Both the position numbers and the translations under genes were made by a program. DNA of 64,000 nt, from positions 3,802,545-3,866,544 of the forward strand of contig NZ_LT800494.1 of NCBI RefSeq assembly GCF_900166665.1, written 5' to 3'. Below, piece by piece: positions 50,923 through 60,036 of the stretch (within the stretch, counting starts at the first letter, position 1; each line of letters starts with the position of its first letter). The DNA is from Cytobacillus gottheilii. Lineage in GTDB: Bacteria > Bacillota > Bacilli > Bacillales > Cytobacillaceae. Below the pieces are notes generated by a model that saw only the letters and a list, made by a program, of their open reading frames with translations, had not been told where the DNA came from and searched no databases.

Positions 50923-52452
50923 TTATATTCCAATTCCCTCTGATTGCTCATACTTCTTTCTATGAATCTTAGATAAAACAAAAATAGATAAAATGAGTAA
51001 GGTAAACACTAATACTAAAGTAAATGCACTACCTGTGATTCCAGCAACAATATATCCAACAAACGCAATTGAAGCATTAAGAAGCGCATATGGCAATTGT
51101 GTTTTCACATGATCGATATGGTCCGCACCTGCTCCAGTCGACGATAAAATCGTTGTATCAGATATTGGTGAACTATGGTCTCCCATGATTCCGCCTGAAA
51201 GAACAGCACCAATACAAACTAATAAATGTGCGTCAAGTGCCACAGCCATCGGGATGGCGATTGGCAGCATAATAGCATATGTGCCCCATGAAGATCCTGA
51301 TGCAAGCGACATTAAAACACCGACTAAGAATAAAACGGCTGGAATAATAAATGCAGGCACAGTTCCATTCATGGCTTCAACAATAAAGTTAGCCGTACCC
51401 ATTTCCTTCATTACTTGACCAAGAGACCAAGCCAGGATTAACGTAACGGCAACATAAACCATCTTTTGCATCCCTGTTGTATAGATAGTAAAAATGTCAC
51501 TGAATTTCTTCAATTTATATACAAGCATTAAGATAATAATCGTAATAGCAGCAAATAAATAGGCTGTAGTTAAAGCGATTCTAAAATCATTTCCTGCCAC
51601 TGGCTCAAATGGGAACCCATATGATACTAGTAAAGCGAATAGAGTAACAAATAGCACTAACAATGGCAGCCAAATCAATATAGCATGCCTGTGTTCCGTT
51701 CCCTCTTCGGCATTCTCAGCTCTTCTTAATGGCTTAGAAGTTGGCCAGTACAATTCTCCTGTAGTTTGGACTCTGCGCTCAGCTTTTGCCATTGGCCCAA
51801 AATCTAACTTCGTAAGAGCGATTAACGGTACAAGTGCTACTGCCAATATTGCATAAAATTGAAATGGTATAACCTGGACCAGAGTGGTAAATTCAGATGT
51901 CGTAATATTTAAAGCTTCATATTCCTTTTGAATAAGACCCATAATGTATACACCCCATCCAATAAAAGGAATTAATACAGCGACTGGGGAAGATGTTGAA
52001 TCAATAATCCAAGCTAGCTTTTCTCTCGAAATCTTTGCCTTATCAAAGATTTTCTCAAATACTGGCCCAACGATCAATGGAGTACCTAAATCAGAGAAGA
52101 AGATAATGATCCCCCCGAACCAAGCCGAAAGCTGTGCTTTTGCCTTCGTATTAATAAATTTAAGCGTATTTGCTGCAAGAGCAGCTCCACCGCCCGACTT
52201 CTCCATAAGTCCTACAAATCCGCCAATAAAAAATAATAAAACAATAATGGCTGCGTTGTAGCCATCCGCGGCAAGAGTAAAAAAGTAGTTTCCAATTGTC
52301 ACTGTCGTTGCCTCAAGAGGATTACCTCCAACTAGAATGAGCACCCCAATAAAAGCACCAGAAAACAGAGACACTACAACGTTCTTTGTTATGATGGCAA
52401 GAATGATTGCAAGAATAGGTGGTAGTATTGATATCCAGCCCATGTGTTCCAT
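50923..52452 (-). CDS. NhaC-family Na+/H+ antiporter, second type
   Basis: 509 residues, eleven or more helices. The G-D-H-S-S-P-I-S-D-T-T motif is present, and a large cytoplasmic loop (about 225-260) contains R-R-A-E-N-A-E-E. It differs clearly from the antiporter at 49248 and is probably a separate branch of the family. The ATG follows AGGGGG. Single-gene unit with its own terminator. Confidence 0.9.
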   Translation of the reverse strand: MEHMGWISILPPILAIILAIITKNVVVSLFSGAFIGVLILVGGNPLEATTVTIGNYFFTLAADGYNAAIIVLLFFIGGFVGLMEKSGGGAALAANTLKFINTKAKAQLSAWFGGIIIFFSDLGTPLIVGPVFEKIFDKAKISREKLAWIIDSTSSPVAVLIPFIGWGVYIMGLIQKEYEALNITTSEFTTLVQVIPFQFYAILAVALVPLIALTKLDFGPMAKAERRVQTTGELYWPTSKPLRRAENAEEGTEHRHAILIWLPLLVLFVTLFALLVSYGFPFEPVAGNDFRIALTTAYLFAAITIIILMLVYKLKKFSDIFTIYTTGMQKMVYVAVTLILAWSLGQVMKEMGTANFIVEAMNGTVPAFIIPAVLFLVGVLMSLASGSSWGTYAIMLPIAIPMAVALDAHLLVCIGAVLSGGIMGDHSSPISDTTILSSTGAGADHIDHVKTQLPYALLNASIAFVGYIVAGITGSAFTLVLVFTLLILSIFVLSKIHRKKYEQSEGIGI

Positions 52453-52914
52453 AAATATTCCCCCTTATTAATAAATATTCATTTAATATGTATAAATATA
52501 AAGTGATTGTTTTTATAAAACCACCTTAAAGTTAGATTATAGGGAATAAGCGAATGGAATGCAATAAGGTATTTTGAATAAATATAAAATATTAATCATT
52601 TCTTATATGCTTGTAGCATCCTTATAAAATGAATTTTTATACATAAGATATACAAATTGGATATCACATATTAACATAATTGATACTCTAACTTTTTTTA
52701 AAACCAAATTATAAACTCTACTAGAGCAACTTCAGCATAAGAATCGGAAGATGAGGATTGGAGCAGTTTAAGTTCTCTAAAGTGGCCTTTATATTATATG
52801 ATTGGGGAGTATGGCTTTGTCCTTGAAATATAAAAAAGGAATACTTTAACTCCTTCATTTAATGTGGATTGGGTGAGATTTTTAATACATTTTTGGGTTA
52901 GCATTCCTAAATAG
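52453..52914. other. Intergenic, no gene seen
   Basis: Gap of 497 bp between the NhaC gene and the rlmCD terminator, AT-rich. A small AAGGA/TCCTT hairpin at 52836-52855 is the only structure noticed. It should contain the NhaC promoter. Confidence 0.4.
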
Positions 52915-52918
52915 ATAA

Positions 52919-52944
52919 AGGCAAGAGCCTATAGGCTCTTGCCT
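52919..52944 (-). terminator. Terminator of the rRNA methyltransferase gene
   Basis: A perfect 26-bp palindrome (AGGCAAGAGCCTA and its complement) starts 6 nt past the stop codon, followed on the minus strand by TTTATC. Confidence 0.75.
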
Positions 52945-52949
52945 GTTTA

Positions 52950-54329
52950 TTATTTTAATTTTAACTCGGTCACTACCTCAACATGACTCGTCTGCGGAAA
53001 CATATCCACCGGCTGAATCATCTCAACCTTATACTTCTTGCTTAATACATCAATATCCTTCGCAAGCGTAGATGGATTACAAGAAACATAAACCACTTTC
53101 TTTGGTTTCACGTTAAGAATGGTCTGAATCAGAGCTCGATCAAGCCCCGTTCTCGGCGGATCAACGATGATCACATCCGGTTTCCAGCCTTCTTTTACCC
53201 ATTTTGGCAGCAGTTCTTCCGCTTTGCCGGTAACGTATTTAGCATGTTTAATACCATGACGTTTCGCATTTTTCTTTGCATCTTGAATGGATTCAGGAAT
53301 GATATCCATCCCTCTGATTTCGGAGGCCCCGTCTGCTACCCATAAACCGATTGTTCCGACACCACAATATGCATCAGCGACTTTTTCTTTACCCGTTAGT
53401 GCAGCCGCCTTTTTGACTTCATCATAAAGCTTTACGGTTTGCTCAGGGTTCAGCTGGAAGAAGGTTCTTGCTGATAATTCAAATTGCAGGTCGCCCAATG
53501 TTTCTTGGATGAAATCACTGCCGTCAAGGTTAAACGTTTCTTCACCAAAGATTAGCGATGTTTTTTGACCGTTGATGTTTTGAATGATGGATTTGACTTC
53601 TGGCAGTCTGCTTTTAATTTTTTCTATTATTAATGCTTTTTTAGGCAGTTCTTTTTTCGCTGTGATGAGGACAATTTGCAATTCCCCAGTTTGGATGCCG
53701 ACGCGTGCAACAATTGTTCGAACGATCCCTTTTCTTGTTTTTTCATGGTAAATAGGGATTTGTAAGTCCTGCAGCACTTGTTTGACTGTTTCGACTGCTG
53801 CATTTGTTTGCGGATGCTGAACGGCACACTGTTCGATGTTAATGAGTTTGTGGGAGTTCAGTCCGTATAGTCCTGCCAGTACTTTGCCGTTTTGTGTTCC
53901 TACTTGGAATGAGCTTTTGTTCCGGTAGCTCCAAGGGTTGTCCATGCCAATGGTTTGTTTTATATTTAAATCTTCAACCTTCAATCTTGAATGGCGTTCT
54001 AATGATTGAATGACGATATCGCGTTTTTCCTTGAGCTGCTGGGTGTATTCTAAATGCTGCAGCTGGCAACCTCCACACTGGTCATAGACCGGACAAGGCG
54101 GCACAACGCGATGCTGAGATTTTTTTCGTACTTTTTTTATTTTACCTTCTGAAAATTTCGGATGTACCTTTGTCGCTTCGACCACAACTTCTTCACCTGG
54201 AAGAGCACCTGGAACAAAGACTACCTGTTTTTTAAAGTAGCCAACTCCTTCTCCATTGATGCCAAGTCGTTTAATTGTCAGCGGAAAGGTTTGTCCTAAT
54301 TTTAGTTGAGCTGTTTGGTTCTGAGTCAT
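52950..54329 (-). CDS. rlmCD: 23S rRNA (uracil-C5)-methyltransferase, RlmCD/RumA type
   Basis: 459 residues from the ATG at 54329 (GGAG upstream; an earlier GTG is inside the site). A TRAM domain (about 6-65) is followed by the 4Fe-4S cysteines ([10 protein letters not shown]), then the SAM domain with [17 protein letters not shown] and the catalytic V-S-C-N-P-S-T. It modifies uridines of 23S rRNA. In B. subtilis a similar gene is next to an AlkA-type gene, as here. Confidence 0.93.
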   Translation of the reverse strand: MTQNQTAQLKLGQTFPLTIKRLGINGEGVGYFKKQVVFVPGALPGEEVVVEATKVHPKFSEGKIKKVRKKSQHRVVPPCPVYDQCGGCQLQHLEYTQQLKEKRDIVIQSLERHSRLKVEDLNIKQTIGMDNPWSYRNKSSFQVGTQNGKVLAGLYGLNSHKLINIEQCAVQHPQTNAAVETVKQVLQDLQIPIYHEKTRKGIVRTIVARVGIQTGELQIVLITAKKELPKKALIIEKIKSRLPEVKSIIQNINGQKTSLIFGEETFNLDGSDFIQETLGDLQFELSARTFFQLNPEQTVKLYDEVKKAAALTGKEKVADAYCGVGTIGLWVADGASEIRGMDIIPESIQDAKKNAKRHGIKHAKYVTGKAEELLPKWVKEGWKPDVIIVDPPRTGLDRALIQTILNVKPKKVVYVSCNPSTLAKDIDVLSKKYKVEMIQPVDMFPQTSHVEVVTELKLK

Positions 54330-54344
54330 TGATATCACTCCAAT

Positions 54345-55205
54345 TTATTCGATGCTTCTCCATAAATAGAGTGAAGCATAGCTTAAGTATGGCTCCCAAT
54401 GCTGGGCGTATGTTTGCATTTCTTCCTGTGTTGGCTTTACTGGTAAATCATATAATTTTTTGAGGGCATTTTGTATGCCAATATCTGCCGTGGGGAATAG
54501 GTTCGGTCTGCCGAGGCCAAACATCAGGAAATTCTGGACCGTCCACGGACCAACTCCCCGCAATTTGATTAGTGTATCATATATTTCCTCATCAGACATG
54601 TTCTTTAACTCCTCATATTGTAAATATCCTTCAGTTGCGGCCTTGCCAATGCCGATCACATATTCTGCTTTTCGTCCGCTAAACTGAAGTTCCCGGAGTT
54701 CTTCGACCGATAGCTGGGCCACGGTTTCTGGGAGAGGATAAAAAGGGACGCTATCTTTTTCAAAACCAAATTTGCGCACAAATCTTTCGGTTAATGTGTA
54801 GGCGAATTTTAGATTAACCTGTTGATGAATGATGAGTTTCATGAGCGAGCTGTATGGATCAAACTCTAAGAATAGAGGAGTTCCACGGTGATCCGTAAAA
54901 ATTTCTTTCAAGTCTGTTTTAATAAAAAAATCATGAATTGGCGCAAGCTTGATATCCCACCCAAAAATAGCAGCGATTCGCTGTTGGGCTTGGTTTTGAT
55001 AAGGGGCTTCAATCCCGGATAATTTGAATTTGGGTTCATCTGTTGTTCCAACTGCTTGCACCTCTGCAACAACTGGTGTTTTGTCGATTAAAAGAGGAAC
55101 CTTAACGAGCCTATTCTCCATATCAACAACATGCAGCGGATCAAGCGCTAATCTGCTTAGAACTAAATCGAAATTATATGGTCCTTCTACAGTCAGTATA
55201 TCCAT
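54345..55205 (-). CDS. DNA-3-methyladenine glycosylase, AlkA type
   Basis: 286 residues from the ATG at 55205 after GGACGGGG; an earlier frame start has no site. Base-excision enzyme that removes alkylated bases. The helix-hairpin-helix reads L-R-G-V-G-P-W-T-V, and the catalytic Asp follows in P-T-A-D-I-G. It comes 15 bp upstream of the methyltransferase gene on the same strand. Confidence 0.92.
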   Translation of the reverse strand: MDILTVEGPYNFDLVLSRLALDPLHVVDMENRLVKVPLLIDKTPVVAEVQAVGTTDEPKFKLSGIEAPYQNQAQQRIAAIFGWDIKLAPIHDFFIKTDLKEIFTDHRGTPLFLEFDPYSSLMKLIIHQQVNLKFAYTLTERFVRKFGFEKDSVPFYPLPETVAQLSVEELRELQFSGRKAEYVIGIGKAATEGYLQYEELKNMSDEEIYDTLIKLRGVGPWTVQNFLMFGLGRPNLFPTADIGIQNALKKLYDLPVKPTQEEMQTYAQHWEPYLSYASLYLWRSIE

Positions 55206-55241
55206 ATTTCCCCGTCCTTGTTCTTTTACCTGAATTATAAC

Positions 55242-55285
55242 AAAAAGATCGAAACCAGTCAGAAGCAAGGCTGGTTTCGATCTTT
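55242..55285 (-). terminator. Terminator of pdaA
   Basis: AAAGATCGAAACCAG and its exact complement form a 15-bp stem around a 12-nt loop, followed by TTGTTAT. It starts 6 nt past the pdaA stop and separates pdaA from the glycosylase gene. Confidence 0.85.
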
Positions 55286-55290
55286 CTTGT

Positions 55291-56082
55291 TTAGTATAGC
55301 ATTGGGTTGTTTATTGAACGCGACCACATTAAATCATCAATGCTTTTAAATGTGTAGCCGCGTTTCTTTAAATCCTGTATCGCTTTTTCAAGTGCTTCAG
55401 CGTTATCTTTTGAAACAGTATGAAGCAAGAGGATACAGCCTGGATGAATTTGTTTCATGATGTTGTCGTATGCATATTGCGCACCTTTTTGCTGATCGGT
55501 CTTCCAGTCAATAAAGGCTAATGACCATAAGACATGTGTGTAGCCTTGTTTTTTAGCTAGGTCGAGAGTTTTTTCGCTTAAAATCCCTCGTGGGGGACGT
55601 AGATAATTCATTGTTTTAATGCCGGTAAGCCTCTCGGTTTCTGCTCTCACTTTTTCTAACTCGCGTGTAAAGCGCTCTTGATCTACAGTTGTCATATCAG
55701 GGTGATGCCATGAATGGTTGCCAATCGTATGCCCTTCGGCTGCCATTCTTTTCACTAGATCGGGTGCCGAGTTTAGGTAATGTCCTGTAATAAAAAACGC
55801 GCCAGGCACTTTTTCTTTTTTCAGCACATCAAGAACTTGTGCCGTATAGCCGTTTTCGTAGCCATTATCAAAGGTTAGGTATATATCCTTTTTCGTTGTG
55901 TCACCCTTATAAAAAGCACCATATTTCTCTAAAAGATCATCTAGCGGCTTTCCCGCTTCAGCAGGTACTTCGTTTGAAGCTTTTTTGAAGCCCCAGTGGA
56001 TTGCTTTATTAGGTAATTGCGCGCTGGCAGAGGTTGTACATAATAGTAAAATGAAGGTGAAAATGATACTTCTCTTTAACAT
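55291..56082 (-). CDS. pdaA: Spore cortex peptidoglycan deacetylase PdaA
   Basis: 263 residues, the same length as B. subtilis PdaA, which removes the acetyl group from MurNAc to allow muramic delta-lactam formation in the spore cortex. A signal peptide (about 1-21) precedes the NodB domain, with T-F-D-N-G-Y-E-N-G (70-78), the metal pair H-S-W-H-H and R-P-P-R-G. The ATG follows GGAGGAG. Presence of this gene supports sporulation. I could not find a clear SigG promoter. Confidence 0.95.
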   Translation of the reverse strand: MLKRSIIFTFILLLCTTSASAQLPNKAIHWGFKKASNEVPAEAGKPLDDLLEKYGAFYKGDTTKKDIYLTFDNGYENGYTAQVLDVLKKEKVPGAFFITGHYLNSAPDLVKRMAAEGHTIGNHSWHHPDMTTVDQERFTRELEKVRAETERLTGIKTMNYLRPPRGILSEKTLDLAKKQGYTHVLWSLAFIDWKTDQQKGAQYAYDNIMKQIHPGCILLLHTVSKDNAEALEKAIQDLKKRGYTFKSIDDLMWSRSINNPMLY

Positions 56083-56195
56083 CTTTGTCTCCTCCAGGAT
56101 TTTTTCTTAGTTTCTGTTTAAATGGAGGAAACATTAATGACAAATGTATCCTAATGACTGGTGGAATTTGGGGAGGTTTGGTGTGTTAATTTGTT
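56083..56195. other. Spacer before the 52-bp repeats
   Basis: Promoter side of pdaA. No well-defined -35/-10 pair was found. Confidence 0.35.
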
Positions 56196-56475
56196 TTTCG
56201 CGACACTGTTTACCTTTTTCTGGACTACAGAGGGGTGTTTCTCTGCTTTTCGCGACTCCTTTTACCTTTTTCTGGTTTTTAGTGGGGTGTTTCTCTGCCT
56301 TTCGCGACTCCTTTTACCTTTTTCTGGATTCCAGTGGGGTGTTTCCGTGCTTTTCGCGACACCATTTTCCTTTTTTAGATTATAGAAGGGTGTTTCTCTG
56401 CTTTTCGAGACACCAGTTACCTTTTTTTGTACTACAGAGGGGTGTTTCTGTGCTTTTCCCCATACCATTTATTCT
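56196..56475. repeat. 52-bp tandem repeat, five copies plus a partial one
   Basis: Units start with TTTCGCGACTCC or variants at 56196, 56248, 56300, 56352, 56403 and 56455, so the period is 52 (one copy 51). Each unit contains TTTACCTTTTTCTGG and GGGGTGTTTCTCTGC. Because 52 is not a multiple of three, frames crossing it (such as 56144-56485 plus) shift and are not coding. Confidence 0.9.
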
Positions 56476-56489
56476 CCCCCACTAACACA

Positions 56490-56526
56490 TAAAAATCCCC
56501 CACAAACCCAATGTCTGCAGGGGATC
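56490..56526 (-). terminator. Terminator of the fumarase gene
   Basis: ATCCCC and GGGGAT pair around a long loop with further pairing; TTTTTA follows on the minus strand. It lies next to the stop codon at 56533. Confidence 0.65.
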
Positions 56527-56532
56527 ACAACT

Positions 56533-58080
56533 TTATTTAAAAACAGGTTCTTTAAACTGAGCCAGTTTTTCAAGGGATGATTTGTCTACATCTTTATGAA
56601 GGCTGTTGCCGTGTGAGTCCATTGTGACGACAGCTGTGAAGCCTTCAACTTTCAGGTGCCACATCGCTTCTGGAATTCCAAAGTTCATGAGGTCAACACC
56701 TTCGACCGATTTGATGCAGTCTGCATAGTATTGGGCGGCGCCGCCGATTGCGTTTAAGTAAACTCCGCCATGTTCTTCTAGAGCGGCAAGGGTTTTTGGT
56801 CCCATGCCGCCTTTACCGATGACAGCACGGATCCCGAATTTTTTCATGATGTCTCCTTGGTAAGGCTCTTCACGGATGCTTGTTGTTGGTCCAGCAGCTT
56901 TGACATGCCACTTTCCGTCCTCATCTTTCATCATAACAGGACCGCAGTGGTAGATGATTTGCCCGTTCAGATCAATCGGTGCGTCATGCTCCATTAAATG
57001 ATGGTGAATCGCATCGCGGCCGGTATACATCATACCGTTAATTTTGACGACATCTCCGACTTTTAGACTGCGGATTTTCTCTTCAGTAATCGGTGCCTGC
57101 AGTTCAATCACCGCATTGTCTTCTGAAGTTGCAGCTACTTCCTGTTCTGCATCCGTTTTGCCAAAATCAATCTGTTCTCCGTCCTGATACATCCAATCTT
57201 GAATTTCACCAGTTTCTGCATCAATTGTAATGCCTAGACGGCGGAATGCCCAACAGTTATAAGCTACAGATACGAAGAAGCTGGCAGGAATACGGTTCAT
57301 CACGCCGACTTTACAGCCTAACAGCGTGATTTCTCCGCCAAAGCCCATTGTGCCAATGCCAAGCTTGTTGGCATTTTCAAGCACATACTCCTCAAGCTTT
57401 CGTAATTCTTCGTTTTGATTTACATCTTCAACAGAACGGAAAAGCTGTTCTTTTGCTAGATCATATCCTGAAGATCGGTCTCCGCCAATGCCAACGCCAA
57501 TAAAGCCGGCACTGCAGCCTTGTCCTTGTGCTTGGTACACAGAGTGCATGATGCATTTGCGGATGCCGTCTAAATCACGGCCAGCACGCCCAAGTCCGTC
57601 CAGCTCACATGGAAGGCTGTACTGGATATTTTTATTTTCACAGCCGCCCCCTTTTAAAATAAGGCGGGCATCAATATAGTCTTTTTCCCATTGTTCAAAT
57701 TTAATGACAGGTGTGCCGCCGCCAAGGTTGTCTCCACTATTTTCGCCTGTTAAGGAATCAACGGAGTTTGGACGCAGCTTTCCGTTTTTCGTTGCAAGTG
57801 CAACAGCGTTCGTAATAGCTTCTTTAATTACAAGCTGATTGACACCAACTGGTGTTTTGATTTTAAAGGTTGGAAGTCCGGTATCCTGGCAGATTGGCGA
57901 GATATTATCGTCCGCCATTTTAATATTGTTTGTGATCGTGTCCAGGCTCATTGCAGATCTTGTTCCAGCGCTTTCTCTTTCTTTTCCTGCTCGAATCGCA
58001 CGGCGAACATCGTTTGGCAGCTTTGTGGATGTTTCTACCACTAAGTCATACATGCTTTGCTGTAATTTTTCAAGATTCAT
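56533..58080 (-). CDS. fumA: Class I fumarate hydratase (Fe-S)
   Basis: 515 residues from the ATG at 58080, which follows GGGGAAGG; a longer frame has no ribosome site. Hydrates fumarate to malate in the TCA cycle. The alpha-type half has the Cys ligands in I-C-Q-D-T-G-L-P-T-F, G-G-G-C-E-N-K and Q-G-C-S-A-G-F, and the beta half ends with the C-terminal P-E-A-M-W motif. So this is the single-chain form, oxygen-sensitive compared with FumC. Confidence 0.92.
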   Translation of the reverse strand: MNLEKLQQSMYDLVVETSTKLPNDVRRAIRAGKERESAGTRSAMSLDTITNNIKMADDNISPICQDTGLPTFKIKTPVGVNQLVIKEAITNAVALATKNGKLRPNSVDSLTGENSGDNLGGGTPVIKFEQWEKDYIDARLILKGGGCENKNIQYSLPCELDGLGRAGRDLDGIRKCIMHSVYQAQGQGCSAGFIGVGIGGDRSSGYDLAKEQLFRSVEDVNQNEELRKLEEYVLENANKLGIGTMGFGGEITLLGCKVGVMNRIPASFFVSVAYNCWAFRRLGITIDAETGEIQDWMYQDGEQIDFGKTDAEQEVAATSEDNAVIELQAPITEEKIRSLKVGDVVKINGMMYTGRDAIHHHLMEHDAPIDLNGQIIYHCGPVMMKDEDGKWHVKAAGPTTSIREEPYQGDIMKKFGIRAVIGKGGMGPKTLAALEEHGGVYLNAIGGAAQYYADCIKSVEGVDLMNFGIPEAMWHLKVEGFTAVVTMDSHGNSLHKDVDKSSLEKLAQFKEPVFK

Positions 58081-58260
58081 TATTGCCTTCCCCTCTCTCT
58101 TCTCCCCTGTTTTGCCCATTACAATTCTAAATATTTTCTCTTTTATTATACCCTGTTCTCTTATGTGTGCAAGGGATTGAATACGCTTACGAATATCTGC
58201 CATTTTGAGCTCATTGCATGAGTATGTTTAGGACATCTTATGGGATAAGGAGGGCTGTTT

Positions 58261-59484
58261 ATGAAGATAAGAGTTTTTGTTTTCTTGTTGATTATCTTAG
58301 GTTTTCATGCAGGGATTGCAAGTGCCGAGCCCGCGCTTAAAGCTGCGTTTATCCGAGATCATCAGTTATGGATTAAGCAAGGAGAAAAAGAAGTACAGCT
58401 GACAAAAGACGCTTATGTGCGGTCTCCGCAATGGTCATATGATGGCCGATTTATTGCTTATACAGATGGAGATGAAAGTGGCGGGAGGTCAGAGCTTTAC
58501 ATTTATGATATGGAGAAAAAAGAAAGTTTTCAGCATTATCCTCATGTTAAAGTTTTTGGTTTTAAATGGTCACCTGTAAGAAATCAGCTAGCTTATACAG
58601 ACGGTACTGTCCTTAACATTACCCGTGAAAAAAATGGCCGTCCGCAAGGATTTGAGAATGTATCACTAGGAGTCAGCTCTTTCGAATGGACTCCAGATGG
58701 AAAAGAGTTTATTGTCTCCGCTGAATCTAGCCTTACACCTGCAGGCTGGGAACCTATCCGCCTTTTTAAAGTTGCTAGTAATGCTAATCTTTCTCAAGAT
58801 AAGATCCACCCGTTTTATACGATTCAAACAAATGAATCTGATTTGTTCGCCATTTACGCGAATGATTTTAAGTGGAGCTACGACGGAAAATGGCTTAGCA
58901 TGATTGCGATCCCTACTGCATCATGGTCGAATGATAGCAATTCATTATGTGTGATCGACAATCAGGGAGAACGATTTCAGATGATCGGCAACATGCTAGG
59001 CTTTAAAGACTGGGTAAAATGGGCTCCAGCATCCAATCAATTAGCCTATATCTCTGGGGAAGGCCGATTTTTTGTAAAGGACAAAAAAACAGCTATAGCC
59101 GACATGCCTGCTATTAAGAATGAAAAAGTCTATACACCACAAGGGTTTGTTGATTTGGGTTTAGACTGGCTCTCTCAAAATGAAGTGATTGTGGCACGAG
59201 CGAAAGAAAATCTGGAGTGGAACGAAGGACCAGTGCCAACCATGTACACTGCTTTATATGTGATTGATATTGGTTCAAGCATTCAAAAGCAGATTACGTT
59301 CCCGAAAAAGGGACAACTAGATAGCAATCCCCTAGTGGTTGGAGACCAGCTTACTTGGATGCGGAGGAGCAGCGAGTACACCCCGGGTGAAGTATGGGTA
59401 AAGAATGGAATTAACGAAGAAGAACATGTGTGGCTGAAAGACATTGAAGAGGCGCCTGTTTTTTATCAGGAACGAGATAATTAG
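58261..59484 (+). CDS. Secreted TolB-like beta-propeller protein
   Basis: 407 residues with a signal peptide (about 1-22, ending A-S-A-E). Repeated W-S-x-D-G-x-F/W-I and W-x-P-D-G-K-E motifs show a propeller of TolB/WD40 type. It probably acts at the cell surface, but its partner is unknown. The ATG follows AAGGAGG. It is divergent from the fumarase gene. Confidence 0.8.
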   Translation: MKIRVFVFLLIILGFHAGIASAEPALKAAFIRDHQLWIKQGEKEVQLTKDAYVRSPQWSYDGRFIAYTDGDESGGRSELYIYDMEKKESFQHYPHVKVFGFKWSPVRNQLAYTDGTVLNITREKNGRPQGFENVSLGVSSFEWTPDGKEFIVSAESSLTPAGWEPIRLFKVASNANLSQDKIHPFYTIQTNESDLFAIYANDFKWSYDGKWLSMIAIPTASWSNDSNSLCVIDNQGERFQMIGNMLGFKDWVKWAPASNQLAYISGEGRFFVKDKKTAIADMPAIKNEKVYTPQGFVDLGLDWLSQNEVIVARAKENLEWNEGPVPTMYTALYVIDIGSSIQKQITFPKKGQLDSNPLVVGDQLTWMRRSSEYTPGEVWVKNGINEEEHVWLKDIEEAPVFYQERDN

Positions 59485-59585
59485 TCCAAGGAGGCAACCT
59501 TTCCTTGCAAAAACAGTCAATTTTTCGTCAAGGTCTCTTTTCACTTGAGTTTGCTGCGCAAAACCAGGATATGTCACTGAGCAAA
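59485..59585. other. Spacer after the propeller gene
   Basis: No terminator was found directly after the stop. The region runs into the 20-bp repeats. Confidence 0.35.
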
Positions 59586-59674
59586 TATCCGCCTTTAAAA
59601 TGGTATATCCGCCGTAAAAAAATTTTATCCGCCGTTATTTCAATTTATCCGCCAAAAACGGCCAGTTATCCGCC
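59586..59674. repeat. 20-bp tandem repeat, five copies
   Basis: TATCCGCC occurs at 59586, 59606, 59626, 59646 and 59667, exactly 20, 20, 20 and 21 bp apart; the 12-nt spacers vary and are AT-rich. The GCGGATA complement resembles the GCGGA core of the palindromic array at 24314. Confidence 0.85.
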
Positions 59675-59721
59675 AAACGCCCAAACTGAACAAACTTCCA
59701 ACAACAACAGCAGCAAAACAA

Positions 59722-59760
59722 CCAAAAAGGGCGGCCCGCGCACCAACACGGACAGCCCTT
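59722..59760 (-). terminator. Terminator of the SE1561-like gene
   Basis: AAGGGC and GCCCTT pair around a GC-rich loop, with TTTTTGG following on the minus strand. Confidence 0.65.
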
Positions 59761-59766
59761 CTAATG

Positions 59767-59952
59767 TTACATATCGCGATGCTTAAATTCACGGCATTTG
59801 GATTCTAAATCGTCGATCATATCAATTAAGCGGTCAATATCTTCTAGTTCTGTATTTTCAGGCTCGATGGCATCCAATACGTCTAAAAACATATTAAGGC
59901 GCTGTTTTAGAAATACTACTTGTGAATTTTTGTCTTGAATCTGGCTACCCAT
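59767..59952 (-). CDS. SE1561-family small protein
   Basis: 61 residues, acidic helical protein. V-F-L-K-Q-R-L-N-M-F-L and L-E-D-I-D-R-L-I-D-M-I-D-D-L-E fit the SE1561 family of short cytoplasmic Firmicutes proteins, function unknown. The ATG follows AAAGGAG. Confidence 0.8.
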   Translation of the reverse strand: MGSQIQDKNSQVVFLKQRLNMFLDVLDAIEPENTELEDIDRLIDMIDDLESKCREFKHRDM

Positions 59953-60036
59953 GGGCTCTCTCCTTTCATCTCAGAACAATCGTACAGGAAAAGAAGCTGT
60001 GACGCAAATGGATATCGCCTTTATTATACCCGCAAA

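Noticed and set aside
56144..56485. Open frame of 113 codons in the 52-bp repeats
   Set aside because: The period is not a multiple of three, so units are read in different frames; no ribosome site.
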